Shown: positions 24,501 through 38,411, counted from the stretch's first letter. The stretch is 64,000 nt of DNA from Trogon surrucura (GCA_020746105.1 CM036658.1:16228689-16292688); one strand, 5' to 3'. The notes: a model not told the origin generated them from the letters alone. Numbers and translations are program-made.

Positions 24501-27500
24501 TGCTACATATTAAAAAAAAAATTAATAAATAGTTAAAATGAACCCTCCAGAGTAAATAGTGGAAAATTTGACCTTTTTTTCTTTCCAGGGAGAATGCAAA
24601 AGACAGAAGGCTAGGAGAGCTAGCATCAGCTCCTCAGAGCCTCGGATGCTGATACATATCTTCAAATCTATCCTATAATTGCCTTTTGCCAAAACAATTA
24701 AAAAAACCCCCCGTATTTTAGGCAATACCAATAGTTGTTAGCTGTTTTAGAAGCCATTCCTACTGAGAAGGAATAAGGAGTGGCTTACCTCACCCAAAAC
24801 ACTCAGTGACTTTTAGATACAGCTAATTTTTAGCTATTGCCAATCTTGTCTATACTTAAATCAAGAAACAAAAGGCTCTGTGTGGCCGCTGTTCTCCCCA
24901 GAAACCCAGATCAGTTACCTAAACTGTCAGCATACTGTAAAAGCATTTAATCTGGGTAAATATCTAAGAGTTGCTCTAATGCCACTTGAGTAAAAAACCA
25001 ACTAAACGAACAAATGAACAAACAAACAACATTGTGGAACAGCCTGCTTTGTAACAGAAATGTCTATTTCAAAAGCACCAGTCCTCAGAAGATAGCTTTC
25101 TTTAGCATCTTAAAATGACTGCAAGAGCTACTGGATAGAGCCAAAGTATGTACTGTTTTTTTTTTCGTCACATGTAAGGCTCACTTCCAAATTATAATCC
25201 TGTTTTTATTGCAGATTAAGTAAGGTGTTGCTCACATTTGAGCTAAAATGAAACCATCACATTCTTAACATAATTTCTGGGTTTGCGTTTAGCACTTTCT
25301 GGGCAATTAAAAATGCATAAAATCCTTCATAAAATTAACCCAGGCACATTCAAGAAGAATCACTTCTCTGCAGTTTATATTTCACGACATTATCTTCCAC
25401 AAGAAAGATGCACAACAGTACAAAATGAAAAGAAAAAATGACAAGTGTATCAGGAGTAGCACAGATTTGCTCCATAGAGAAAGATGTATTTGCTTCCCAT
25501 GATTCAATTAAAAAGGACAAAATGAGCAGACTTTAACCTTTTATCTTCTTCCGCTTTTTTTCATAGGCAAATAAGAAAAAAAATAGCTTAATAGAAGTTT
25601 AAATCAAGTAAAGGACAAGTATTCATTAAATTAGTGTATCTATAAACATTCTCTGATCAGAATTGACTTTCATCCTCATGATAGCCTTTTTTTTTTTTTT
25701 TTTTTGAAAGGGAAGAAATAAAAAGGTTGCTGAAACTCAAAACTTCCTCCTGCAAGGTAGTGAAGAAAATGAGGGAAATTGGTAAGAAACCAACGTGAAA
25801 ATTCAGGCAGATGGGATATGCTGCAAGACAGGAAATGATAATAAAAGGTCAGCATTTGCTGTGTGGCACTGTGGAGAGACTGACCTAATGATTGTGTTGC
25901 TCCACCTTTCACTTCCCTCTAAGCAGCCAGCACTGCCAACCTGGACACCACCAAGGGACTAACCCAGCGGGAATCATGGAGAAGACTCAAATGTCAATGG
26001 GTGACTGACTGCCAGAATTATTAATATTGGTTTTTCCAATCACATATCAATCTAAACTTATCAAATATAAGGCTATTTCCAAAGCACAGCACAACTGAAT
26101 TGAAAAATAATAAAAAAAAAATTAAAAAGTGTGGTGTGGTGATTATCCCTTTCAAATTTTAGTAGAAATTTCTGCCTGAAGTGGCAAGGGACAGTGTTTA
26201 TTTCATGATTCTCATTCACGACATAACCCAAAATACTGGCAGAAATACCTGCAGCACCCTGCCACAAAGAATGACAGCAATATAAAGCCATTATCACATC
26301 ACAAAAGACATTTGCTACAGTATTTCAGAAATACAACTGAAGTCTAAACAGAAAACAAAATGAAACTCTGCCTGGTTGAAATCCATGGGATAGTTGTGTG
26401 AAGCTTCAGGTGTTTAGAAAAATGGGGAAAGTTCTTTTTTTTTGGATGTGAATGCTCAAACAAAGGAAACTTGGGCAAAGAAGGGGACTGTTTTTTATTT
26501 TTAAGATTCAATTTTTTTTTATCTATGGCCCTTCAAGTCCCATAAATAAGTCTTTGTATCCTGAATATATTTTTGACCCAACAAAGAAAACATACATGAA
26601 AACAATTTGCATCCCAGTCGCCTGTTCTGTCAGTCACATGTTTCACAAAAACTTCAAATAATTCTTGTCTTGTAGCCATGCCTAATTTAATATGAAAGTC
26701 AGAATTCCAACTCAAACCCTCAGGGGAACTCAGCTGGATTTACTGCTAAATCTTTGCCAGCATTTTGGAAAGAGTCTGCATTGCAAAACACCCACCCAGT
26801 CCACTCTTAACTAAGCCAAGATGGCACCAAATTCAATACACTGGAAAAAAAAAAAAGCCACTTGCACTATATGTTATAGCTTCCAGAATATGAAGGATAT
26901 CCTTGTAAGGGCATCTTTAACTTGACATTCCCTCCTTATACTTTTTTGCTCCCATTTCCCATCTCCTAACATTAAAAGCAAATGCAACACAACTAAGTAG
27001 GCAAATTCTCCTTACCTCTAACATAAAGCAACTTTACTTCTATGTCCAGTTTTGGAGTGTTTTACAGGCCAAGAGTGGGGCTATCTGTAATATTATCACA
27101 CGACAACAGATGCCTCCCCAGTGGAAAATGCACGTGCTGGCTGGGGAGAGCGAACAAAAACTGAAAACCTTGAGCTTCTACAATTCCTTTCTTTATACCT
27201 ACCTGGATCTCCTCAGCCAACATGGGAGCAGCAATGAGCATCACAAAACCTCAAGGCCATTATTTGTGTTGATAACACTTCATAGGTTGGTCAGTTCCCA
27301 TTTTGTGACTTACAAATTTATAAAAATTCTATATATAATTAAAAACACAATAATGAAAAGTGATGGTATATTGATCCAAATCTCTCCAGTTTTTCTACTG
27401 AGCTATTTTGTGGTTTGTTTTTCTTCAAATATGTACGTGAGTAATCCAAAGTCCATGTTTCTGTGTGCATAATCAGATTTTCATAAACTTTAACAGAAAC

Positions 27501-28598
27501 TCACAATGTTGTGGCCAAATAAAACCTACATAAGAGTCTTCCAAAGTCATTCTTTTACACAGCAGATTTGCACAGTCACAAGGGATTTTTATTCTGTCAT
27601 GACAAGACATTTTTACAAAATTTTAATTATTTGGCTTATTCTAACATTTAAGGGCAATAAAAGCCTCCAGATGAAGATGGCTCAGGAAGACATAAGCTGA
27701 AAACCACTAGATTTTTATTGATGAAGGAATACACTCAAGCACTGGCTGTCATTTAATTTGGAAAGATCAGGTTGTATTGCAAGGCAAAGATACTGAAAAG
27801 CTGATGTCTAGCACAAAGAACAATTAACATTTCAATTCCCTTACTTGAAACTACCCGTCATTGCTCTGACACCAGCAACAAGACACAGGAACTCCCTGAA
27901 CACAAATATTAACTTGGTATCATAGGAACGCTCAGCCAAGCATATTTTTACATTACAAAGACACAGAACTTGAATCCACTTACTCTCTCTACATAGCACA
28001 GCTCACGTATGTCATGGAAGAAAGGTTAGTAAGCTTCAGTAATTCTGCAGCCTATGCATGTTTAAGACAACATCTCTGTAGAGGTTTCCCAGATTTTAAT
28101 GCTGAAAATTGAGTGGGGAGCACTGGTAGGGCTTAAGGAAACACAGTGATGCATTCAATTTTTCTTTAGTTTAAAAAGACGGACACTTCAACCAAAGCAG
28201 CAGCAGCAGCGCCATGACCTAGGTCTAAAGATGCATTGGGACCCAGCTGAATGCTCAGATGAGAAGTAAGAAGGATATAAGCTAAGAAGGAAACCAGAAT
28301 CCCTGATTCCTAATTGCTCAGCCATCTTTCTGCCACAACAGACGTGATGTCATAAAGACAACACAATTACCGACCAAGAAAATATTTTAGACATGACCAT
28401 CCTCACTAGACTGAAATAAATCAAACTACTTACTGTGATTTAGACCCACAATGAGAAGAATCAAGGATACATAGGGCAGCATTTTATTCTATACCCAAAC
28501 AGTTCAAATACGGCAATCCAATATAAATTAAAAGTTTCTGAGTACTTTCTTTAAAGAAAAAAAAAAAACACAGCCAAAATAAAGCAAAAAATTGCAAG
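21531..28598. other. Unique AT-rich DNA, no gene seen
   Basis: No mobile element recognised. It contains a C-rich run at about 22203-22223 (G-rich on minus), poly-T at 25687-25705, an AAAC-like run at about 25008-25028 and a poly-A run at 28555-28568. Open frames of 60-120 codons (for example 27110-27472 plus) are unsupported. Confidence 0.55.
25687..25705. repeat. Poly-T tract
   Basis: A pure T homopolymer of about 19 bases. It creates the poly-Lys end of a spurious minus-strand frame. Confidence 0.85.
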
Positions 28599-28896
28599 CA
28601 TAGAATCATAGAATCATAGAATGTTAGGGATTGGAAGGGACCTCGAAAGATCATCAAGCCCAATCCCCCTGCCAGAGCAGGAACGCCTAGATAATGCTAC
28701 ACAGGAACGTGTCCAGGCAGGTCTTGAATGTCTCCAGAGAAGGAGACTCCACAGCCTCTCTGGGCAGCCTGTTCCAGGGCTCCGTCACCCTCACCGAGAA
28801 GAAGTTTCTTCTCGAGTTTAAGCGGAACCTCTTATGTTCCAGTTTCAGCCCATTACCCCTGGTCCTATCAGTGGTTGTCACCGAGAAGAGCCTGGC
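28599..28896 (-). mobile_element. CR1 LINE fragment, short, antisense
   Basis: The left edge is the reverse-complement tail CATAGAATCATAGAATCATA, followed by the CR1 3' UTR and the end of ORF2. The minus strand at 28687-28881 still reads an open segment with '[18 protein letters not shown]', the C-terminal motif of CR1 reverse transcriptase. It ends abruptly at about 28896 (5' truncation). Its relatively regular tail and intact C-terminal frame suggest it is younger than the 14.6 kb copy. Confidence 0.95.
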
Positions 28897-31800
28897 GTAT
28901 GGCAGTATAGAAGAGTAAACAATACTGCTTTAAGGCCTAGCCAAAGAATTACTCTTACATGAGGAAATCAAGGTTGACTTTTAAAAATCTAAAAATAATT
29001 CTAGGAATGCTTCCTGTCTCAATGTTCTGGACAAGAGAAAACAAATGAAAAGACTTAGTGTCTACACGCCATCTAGGTCACTGGTATTACACAACCTCCT
29101 TTTTTAAAAATACTTCAAAAAAATTCCTATACAGGACATTCACAGGTTTTAACTGATTAAAAACAAGTGCAAGATATGAAGTACACCCTGGAAGTACAAA
29201 ATGGCTTGTTTTCAGAAAAAGTGCCTGTGTCCCTGACAAACCATAAGTAAATTTGATAGTCTGGCCAGATACTTTTAATTAACTATAACTCATTAAATAT
29301 TTACTTACATGCCACTTTATACCATAACGCTAGATCCCACAACATACTTAACTCTGTATTTCCGATTTACATAGCTGCAAAGAAGCACACATCATTAGGA
29401 GGAGTATACTTGCACAGCAGAGAATTATGCATGCAATTGCTCTTTATTGTAGATTCCAGCTCTGCACTACCTCCAGCTTAATAAGGCAGGAGCAGACTTG
29501 TCCCTCATGCTCTTTCTGTGCTGTGCAGCTACAACACAAGCACAATTTTCTAAACTAACTATCATGCTTCCAACACTCTATCACACCACACTTGGAAGTT
29601 TTACAATCAAAAAAATTTGCACTAAAAATACATTATTAAGCAAGCTTTTATTAATTATTCTTTTTGTGATACGTTACAGAACTGCATACACTCGTTAGAC
29701 AACGATAAATAGGTGAATATCTTTCCATTACATTGTTGTCCTTTAAAACACACTCGAAGCCAATACTTGCACTTGATAACTTATAACCAGAAACCACTAA
29801 CCATAGCCTTAATTCATTACTAGGAAGTTTGTTCTATCACAATATAAATCTTGATAAAACCAATCCTCCCAAGCTCAAGTTCATCTCTGCAGTTACACTG
29901 CTACTTGCACGGGGCCTTTCATAGCATTACTGGGGAGATGAAGAACCAGTGCCAGCTTCTGTCCCACCACTGCTACCGGTTAAAGTAAACCCACCCTGTC
30001 AATACCTTGGGGCACAGAGCACCAAGTGGCTGAATTCTTTGGTATTCATCCCACAGAGAGCCCTCGGGTGAAGACCTGTGTTAGGACACCAAACTTGAAG
30101 AAGTCAGTCCATTTCCTTGCCCTGCCCAACTTTCTTAGGTATCTTTGGACAAGCTACCTAGTGTCTCCATGCCTCAGTTTACGAACTGTTAAATCAAGAT
30201 AAACATTCCTACTAGAACAGAAAAAGTTTTAAAATGCACGTTCTGTTCACATACCTGCATCTATATAACCTGGTAAGCCAAAATCATTTCCTTTGGCTTC
30301 CTAGTCTCTTCAAGAAATCACTTCTCCTAAATATGTATGTCTGTGCTGCTTGTGCTCCACAAAATATAAAATTAAATTTTTTTTACTGTCTTCTATTTAT
30401 AAATAAGTATTTGAAAATTGAGGAGACTTGTTCAGGGTAATACCTGTTGTCAAAAAACAGGCGTTACTTATCAAGCCACATTAAAGGTAAATTTGGGTGA
30501 TAAAACTAGAATTTCATCTTGCAGGTTTCTCACACTATAAACTGGATATGCTCAGAATGGCACCTAATTTTTTTTGCCTTTTTTTTTTTTGCCTTAATAA
30601 GCAATAAAAGGGAAAAGAAATTGCAGGGCATAGAAGGACACTGATCCTAAGACAAATTAATTCTTTAGTTATACCCACTCAAATATTATTTCTGCCCCAC
30701 AATGGTTTCATCTATGCTTTAAGATACAAAAAAAAAAAAAAAATTAAAATTCACACCACATGTCCCAGTAAAAAGTAGAAGTAAATTCTCCTCTTCAATC
30801 AGAAAAGTGGTCATCTGGAAAGAAGATTTTGAGAATGAATGACTAAGGCTTGGTTGAGTAAAGCATTTGAATATATGAGTAGTTTATTTGTAAGAAGTAC
30901 AGCCAAAACAGAGTAATCTCTCAAATTTAAACAAAAACAAGATAACCATAGTTACTGCAGAACTGTAACCAAGCTGGTCATCTTTTCTTTGCAATAAACA
31001 GGATCTTGACCATGGAAACATTTAATACTCTCTAGCTTTACTTCATTTCCTTTTGCAATATGGATGAGACAACATAAGCAAGACACTTGTCAGTCTTCCA
31101 AGCTCAGTCCTAAGCCCCATTTTTTGCAGATACTTGTGTTAGGAGTGAAGAAGAAAAACAGCTGTAAGGCAAATTCGTTACGTGGGTGTTCACCGCGTTT
31201 GGAGCATGTGACCTAAGGAGTACATAGGATGTAGTTCATAAAATCAAAACATTAAACTCTGTTAAGAAGCAGAAGTAATGAAATCTAATTTCTTAAGGAC
31301 TTGTGTCTCCTGATCAAACTCTCTCATAGGCTCAAGAGTGTCAGTAAAAACATTTCCTGTGGTTGGGACAGTCGTAACATCTTCTCCTTTATGTGTCTGT
31401 TACGAGTCCCAGAAATTATGGTGCTCACACTTCTGTCGTGTCTTATGTGGGCTTTCCTCACAGCATCTCTTACAGGGACACAGCATACTTAGAACACTAA
31501 CAAGTTTTAGTGAAAATGCCCCATGGATGCCCAAATTAAAGGCTGAATAGGGAAAACAATCTAATTGCCTAAGCTGCTTTTCCACCTGCAATTTTTCTGG
31601 ATAAAAACTTTTCTTGAAAAATTATTGTTAGCTAGAACACAGTTCTAGCATAGGAGGACAACGACTTGCTTATACTTACTTTATTAAGCAAACTGGCACT
31701 GGCAATTATTTGTGAATCAAAGCTATGGAAAATTAAAGTAACAATACCCTGTGCTTCAAGAGTGCTGTTCAGATATGGAGACTGCATGGGTGGAGCTCAA

Positions 31801-33149
31801 TGTAGTATAAGAACTTTAGCTTACAAAGAGAAAAGGAACGTATTTTCAGCTCATTCCTCCATAGTGAGACTGCAGTCTCAGTTAACTGACAGATATTAGA
31901 TAGCCTGTGCCTTGCATCTCATCGGATCAAAAGTATTTTCTGTATATATGTAGGATAGAAATATATATTTATATAGCATAAATATCCATGCTAATGTTGA
32001 GATACTGTACTCTGGTTTCCAATGTTAGTATAGGTTTCATAAAATCTGTGAGTAAAGCATCTGATGAGAGGAATGATACAGTTACGAGTAGTTACTTGAG
32101 TTGTGCCCATGAGAAAAATAATGTAAGAAAATAGGTGGAGCAGCAGATCAAGTGATTATAATGCAATTTACACGCCTTTAAGAATTCAATCCTGTCTGTT
32201 TAATTAAAACAACAAAGAATGTATTTGCTTCTAGCAGTCGGCTACCTTCCAACTCTAAAACAGCTTCTTGAGGGGCTGGAAGGGAAGGAGAGGATAACTA
32301 CGCAAGTTTTAACTATGACTACTCTTAGTACTATGGCCACCAAAAAGCAGATTAGGAATTACCAAAACCTTTTTGTAAAAGGTTTAGCCTTTGCCTTCTG
32401 TGCTCATAGATTTTTTTCAATAACAATGTCCATACTTGCAGACTCCTATACATGTGCCTTTACTATACAGCATGTGAACATAATCCAAACTGAAAAAAAG
32501 ATATATAATGAGGACAATAGCTAAGACTGGTCATCAAAAATTTGCTAAGCCTGTGCCTGACAGGAAGTCATAAATGTAAAACTGAAACAAAACACATGCA
32601 AGACTGAAATAAAGCACACATTTGAACTAGCAGACCATAAACCTCCTTCAGAGTCATTACAGTCAATCATATCAAGAAGAACTTAGGGATATTTAAATCA
32701 AGTGGATTATTCAGATGCCATGCAAAAGTGTATATTCTCAACTAATAGAATAAAATATAGGAAATTCTGTGGAATAAAACTTATGGAGTGTTTGAATGTA
32801 GCATAACACTTTTTTCCAAATGTACTAAGCTGCTCCAGTTGCAAATGCTCTGAAAGGGACAGCCTTCTCCCTGCTTCCAAACCTCACTACATCACTGCTC
32901 AGAATTCACGGCATAAGCACTTGGGGGCAGACATTTGAGAAGTATTAAAATGATCAAATGCTTTTTGTTTTTCTGTTGCTTTGGAAAGAACAAAGTTGTT
33001 CTCACATTTTCCACTTCCTGTTTTATTAAAGCCAAGAGGTATTTGTAAGCTAAGGTACAAGTACAAAGCAGCACGTTTCCACCACCAAAAATAGGGCTTT
33101 ATAACGAGAAACAACAGCAGACTGAAAAGTTAGAGGCGTTAATAGATCC
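28897..33149. other. Unique AT-rich DNA, no gene seen
   Basis: Only one SINE remnant (30138-30210), homopolymers (30571-30590 T-rich, 30727-30743 A-rich) and short unsupported frames were seen. The frame at 32219-32524 (+, 101 codons) shows no recognisable domain. Confidence 0.55.
30138..30210 (+). mobile_element. MIR-like SINE 3' remnant
   Basis: The segment reads like the conserved distal part of MIR-type SINEs: TTTGGACAAGCTACCTAGTG, then CATGCCTCAGTTTACGAACT, then TAAATCAAGATAA. This corresponds to the familiar 'ttgggcaagt..ctcagtttcc..tctgtaaaatggggataa' order. The tRNA head upstream is too diverged to recognise. It is an ancient amniote insertion. Confidence 0.55.
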
Positions 33150-33540
33150 CAGTAATGTAATTCATCTTGTTAGTATCATATGATAACAGGCACAAACATT
33201 GCCTCATTAAAATGCCTCCAATGAGACCGAATGCCAAATAGTGCTCCATCACAGACGTCTAACTAATTCTTTCTACTAATCAAAAGGAAAAAAACCTCTC
33301 CATTAAAACAGCCTTTTTCTTTCCCACGCAAACCTTGTGTTTTACATTAAAATGACCTTAATCATTTACTGCAAAGGATGGCTGCTGGCTTGGACCGCTA
33401 TCATTAACACTGATGTAATTATCTGTAAACTATTTCAACACATAGCCAGGCTGGCCTGAGTTCGCCCAATTTAGAAACGGTCATCTCAGAGTCTGAAAGG
33501 GAATGGGTTGCATCATCACATGCATGGTGGTAAGTTGCTT
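33150..33540. promoter_or_regulatory. Candidate conserved non-coding element
   Basis: This is a non-repetitive, moderately complex block with clustered TAAT/ATTA homeodomain core motifs (around 33185-33230, 33255-33285 and 33345-33365), plus TGCATG-like sites near 33520. It has no open frame or splice signals. The composition resembles vertebrate developmental enhancers, but conservation cannot be assessed from one sequence, so the call is an inference. Confidence 0.2.
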
Positions 33541-35059
33541 CATTGATCTAAAAATGTGGCCTGAGTGGCCTAATAGGAACATTAACCTTTTGACAACATA
33601 ATAATAATATCCATCTGGGAGACTCAATGTGAAATAAGCTATGCAAAAACACTTCCTTGGTAAGAGTGACGGGTCCTATTAAAAAGGAAACAAAGATCCT
33701 GACACAACAGTAATGCAAAGAAGATACAGCTGATATGGAGGTCAGACAAACTGGATTAATTTTTTTTATTATTATTATTATCATGGCTAAACCAAAAATT
33801 CCATTGAAATTTTTACATTTACATATAAACACAGTATTTTCTTGTTCTAGTAAATATTTCTTAAGTGAACTTTAGAGCAGCACCATCCTAAAAAACAATA
33901 GTTTCTTTTGAGGCTGTACAATTACAGATTCCATAAATACAGATATTTCCACAGGGATGGAAAACTAAATGCTGAAAATGTTTAGCGGCCTGAAATTATA
34001 TTCACATGTATCTAGGGGACAAGTTTTTTTTTAAATGACAGGCTCAATTTCTCAAAAAGCTTAACAACATTTACTGCGATTCAGCTCTTGTGCATAAGGT
34101 GGGCATATCCATTGACACCCCTGTTTGCCAAAGTGTTACCCATAATCAGTGAAGGCCAGCAAACGCATTTACAGGGTTCCTAGGAAGTTTTGTGAGATTA
34201 ATCAATTTTGGAAAGGTAAGGTACAGCAAATGACTCCACTGAAGACCCTCTGAAGGACACGTTAGAACTTTTTTTTTTTCCTAGCTGTTAAGCACCATAC
34301 AGTGCACAAGCTTAAAAAATGTATTTTGGATTCTATACCTGCTTTGATTCTCAATTTGGTGGATTCAGCTAAAAACATTAATTTTGAAAAACAAAAAGCG
34401 TATGGTAATTCAAAGTTTTACTGTCGTTTTAATGCATTATATGTTAACATTCCTTTACCTGAATTAGCAGAAGCACATAATCTTGAATACACTCCCCAGT
34501 TAAGTAAAAGCTCTCTTTTACCATACTGTATTTTCTTCTCCCTGTTTTTTGCTGAAACTTCACAACATTTTCTATGTGTAGTATAACACCACAACCCATT
34601 TTAATGAATTACGAAATTTGCTTCTTGTGTTTCAGTTATACTGATGAATTTGTTGTTAAAGGACAAAAGAGTTATATCATTTAGCATTAGTCATACATAT
34701 CACAACTGCTTTCGTTTTTATTTTTTTATTAGAAACTTCACAGCTATTTCAACAAAGTCATAGTTGCTTAGGGTATTAACAGAGCTTAAATACTGACAAT
34801 TGTAATGCTCTGGAGTGAGAAGAATGATCAATACAACAGCCAGTTGGAAAAAATCAAAGACAATCACATTTTTCTTAAACTAGCAGACAAACTTCAAACA
34901 CATAAAAACAGTATTTCTGAGAAAGCAGCTGAAATTATTCTGGAAAAGTTGACTTATTCCTCTCAGTTTCAGTGCAGAATTAAACTAAAACTGAAACAGA
35001 AAAATGCAACTCTGATCATTGCAGGATTCATCTTCCTTACCTAGTGTATACATATATAA
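33541..35059. other. Unique AT-rich DNA, no gene seen
   Basis: It contains a short (ATT)n run at about 33765-33781. Frames at 34302-34586 and 34805-35044 (+) are Lys/Asn-rich and look like chance. Confidence 0.55.
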
Positions 35060-35123
35060 AAATCTATATAGAAATCTATATAGAAATCTATATAGAAATC
35101 TATATAGAAATCTATATAGAAAT
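35060..35123. repeat. 12-bp palindromic minisatellite
   Basis: About 5.3 head-to-tail copies of AAATCTATATAG, essentially without divergence. Each unit contains the self-complementary core TCTATATAGA, so the array can form cruciforms. Confidence 0.95.
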
Positions 35124-35255
35124 ATTTCAGTGCTCTCCCTAATTACTGTGTACTCTTGTTAGCTCATCCTATGATGCCTTTTTTACCACTGGAATACTTT
35201 CAAACCAGCTTTTATGCTTTAGCATAAACTTCACCTAAAAGTGAACCGATGTCCT

Positions 35256-35296
35256 AAAACAAACAAACAAACAAACAAGCAAGCAAACAAACAAAC
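35256..35296. repeat. (AAAC)n microsatellite
   Basis: About ten tetranucleotide units of AAAC, with an AAGC variant pair in the middle. Confidence 0.95.
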
Positions 35297-36750
35297 GTAC
35301 ATTACGTTTCCCCTCCAATTCCACAGCGGATACAGATTGCATGCTACAAGGCTACAGTTCCACTAGTCTGATGGAAAGATTGTTTTCTTCTGCCTAATAC
35401 TCGGCACTGACATGGATAACGGAATCCTTTTTCAAGCAGGCACCATCCAGCGTAACACTTAGCATTTCTGTCACACTCTTCGTAATAACACTAATTTTAA
35501 CCCATCAATTACTTCCAAGCTCTGTTCTACCTCTTCTAATTTTCTCACATAAACAACATGCTGTATCGATACACATACTAATTGCTAGATGTGCTGACCA
35601 GCTAAATGACAAGATGGAGAGACGGCCTAAGATTAAATGAGCAGCAAAGAATCTACAACAGTAGGAAGGATGACAAAAGCAGAAATGCAAGGGCTGAGTG
35701 TGTTCACACTTACATGCACACACATGTCATAAGAGGTATCTACAGAGAATTGCAAACAGAAAACAAGGTGAGCAAAAGATAACTTAGCGAACAGAAAAAG
35801 CCCCTGAAAGTAAATAGGAAGCAATGAATAATACTGAAGGTGACTGAAGGAGACAAAGGAGAATAGAGAAAGAAAAGAGGAGTGAAGAAGCAGGGGAGGA
35901 AAGTTTATAATAAAAGCTGCCAGGAAAAACTAAAATCCTTCAGATAGAGCAGCAAAAAGGCTCAAAAGAAAGGAAAAGAAAAAAAAAGCAGCTCAAAAAA
36001 AGAAAGAGTGAGGGCACCAAAAGAACAAGAACCTCTTTCTCACCCAGGGAATCTGTTACGCCACTGTAATCCATCATGTGTGGGTCCACACTGGAGAGCA
36101 GCAACCACACCTTTCTACAAAAGCTTCCCCTCTGGTTCATACACCCCTTGAGCGCAGTTAGCGCTACCAGTTACACGGTCCTTATCCAGCACATGGTATC
36201 TTCACACGTTCTTTAAATACGTATATGCGTATGTGAAGTCAGCTCCTACAAACTTAACTGTTTAGAAGGTAACTTTTTTCAAGAAGCAATTCCCCGGCAG
36301 TTGTCAGCAACCTTTCCTCCACAATTCTGTTTCACTTATTCCATACAGAGTTATCTCTCTGTCCTAGATTTTGTACTTGGATGCAGAAGCAGTTGCTTTG
36401 ATTTGGCGGTGTCTCAGTATAGCAAAGTCATCCATCTTGTATTAGAAATAGGACTTCCTATCACAAAGAAAAAAAACGATAGAGGAAAATCGGACAGCAC
36501 AGGCAAACAAAAGTTTAGAAGCTACATTTCATAAGTTAGAGCTTGTTTCGAAAGCATAAGCAAGATCAAAGCAAAGCTCAGTTTTCTAAATGCAGCAAAA
36601 TACGTCACTATCCTTAATTTAATTACACTTGTGATAGAGCTGGTACCTGCTCTTTGACTTCTCTGTTTACTTATTGCTCTGCTTCTTACATCTCTCTTCT
36701 CACTCCATGGTTTTATTGCTACCTCTTCTACTTCAGGAATGCCTTACTTC
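35297..36750. other. Unique DNA, no gene seen
   Basis: Purine-rich around 35840-36010. Minus-strand frames at 35505-35723, 35633-35824 and 35940-36140 are products of this composition. Confidence 0.55.
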
Positions 36751-36792
36751 TCCAATCCCTAACATTCTATGATTCTATGATTCTATGATTCT
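36751..36792 (+). mobile_element. CR1 3'-tail fragment
   Basis: TCCAATCCCTAACATTCTAT is followed by repeated GATTCTAT units, the terminal bases of a sense-strand CR1. Fewer than 50 bases of the element are present. Confidence 0.8.
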
Positions 36793-38351
36793 CCATTACA
36801 TACTTTTTTTCATTCTTGTTCTCGTTTATCCACAAATAAGTAGTACTTAAAGCGCTGTATGATGCCATTTCTGCTACAAGCCGACACGGATGCAGCTAAA
36901 AATCAAGCATTACAGTGGAACAGAAGTTAGGACCTTTCACACTGACCAGGCACCACACTGACCAGCGAGTCCAGCTTCAAAACCTAGTTGTAACCTACTT
37001 TGAAACCACATAATGCAATTACGCTTTGCCAGCACCAGAGAGGTCCCTCGCCCATTCCTCTCTTCTTTCATCTGTTACTTTATTGAAAAAGTCATCACTG
37101 CAATGTCCAAACTTAAAAGGAACACGAAGAATCCCACCCTCAGTGCCCAGTCAGCGATTTCACTACCAAACCTAAGGTTATCGTTAACGCCTTTTCTTTC
37201 CAATGGTGTTAAGTACCCTGCCGTTGTGGTGGTGTGGATCTGCACTGAATCTACAAGAATTACTAATACTTAGAGAGACTAGAAGACAACGTATATCCTC
37301 GTCTTCAATTTTAATTCACATCTCTGCTCACAGACCTCACTGAAGAACTACCATTTTAAAAAGAAAACAGCGAGTGTACCTTACATTTAGGCATTAGGTT
37401 TTGAATTTCTAATATAGGAAGTCTACATGCTGAAGTTCTCGCTCACAAACTTTGAAGCAGTGGGAGGTGAATGACCCCCCCCAACAGAAATGGAATTTTA
37501 TCGGTACAAAGGGGTTTTGCACTGAGGAAGTTTTCTCCTGTAAAAAGAGATGAGGAGAGGTGTAGCAACATAAGGGACATTTAAGCCCACTGTTAAGATG
37601 TAGCAGGAGACCGACTTTGTACTATTTAAAAAACAACACTTGAAAATGTAGGCAGACTGTAGCTTGTACTAGGGCTATTTGTACTGTCAATGCATTCTGT
37701 TCATGAATTTACATGATGATACATTTTTTAGCTTAAAAAGTATTTTTCTTCTTATCATTATAAATACAAATGCTACGCATATGTGCAAACAAACATTCAC
37801 ATACAGAACTATAAACAGAAATGGAATTATTTGGTGCAACAGTTTATACTATCTCTGTTTACATCATGTCATCCTAAAGAACACCACCACAGAACATCCT
37901 TCCTAAATGACAACTTTGAGTTACAAAATAAAAGAGTAGTGAATTATAGGGTGGTGTTTGGTGTTTATTTTAACTCACCATGGAGCTGGTAAATCACCCA
38001 CACACAACAATGCATTTTGTAGACATTTGTCATATACTGCAATGCCCATACTAAGGCAACACATCCCAGGAGCTGGCAGCCATGCTATCAGCAAGAATTT
38101 GGCTACAGAAACAGCAGTGATTCATCATGCATTCTAGAAGGACTGTCAAAACAGCAAAACAACAAACTGCTATTTTAATCCTTTAAAGGTAACAAGGGTT
38201 TAAAACATAATTTATTTTTTTTTTGTAAAACTAAAGCAAGCAAAACCTCAATAGTTCTAATAATGCATTTGGAAATGCATCTTTATTCACATTTTTTTCC
38301 TCCAGCGGTCGGGAAACAGCTACTTAGTAGAAGTGTCAGCTACTTACTTAC
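36793..38351. other. Unique AT-rich DNA, no confident gene
   Basis: No repeat family. Minus-strand donor-like sites occur at 37978 (GTGAGT) and near 37380 (GTAAGG), without convincing exons. One minus-strand frame upstream of the 37978 site is open for some distance but resembles no known protein. Confidence 0.5.
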
Positions 38352-38411
38352 CTCTCTACACTCTGACTTAAATGGTCAACTCAACATTACAGTACAGATG
38401 TTTCACAATAG
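38352..38411 (-). other. Candidate non-coding exon (third of a chain)
   Basis: Sixty bases on the minus strand lie between a T-rich acceptor (TGGTTTTTCATTTAG, ending at 38412) and a near-perfect donor (GAG|GTAAGTAAG, intron starting at 38351). All three frames contain stops, so if real it is UTR or part of a long non-coding RNA. It is about 585 bases downstream of the next candidate exon, in the same direction as a transcript leaving the CpG island. Confidence 0.25.

Noticed and set aside
27110-27472. 120-codon plus-strand frame
   Set aside because: AT-driven composition with no recognisable motif or splice sites; fits chance.
37979-38050. Further minus-strand exon (donor GTGAGT at 37978)
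   Set aside because: The acceptor has a poor pyrimidine tract and the translated segment resembles no known protein; not strong enough to add to the candidate chain.
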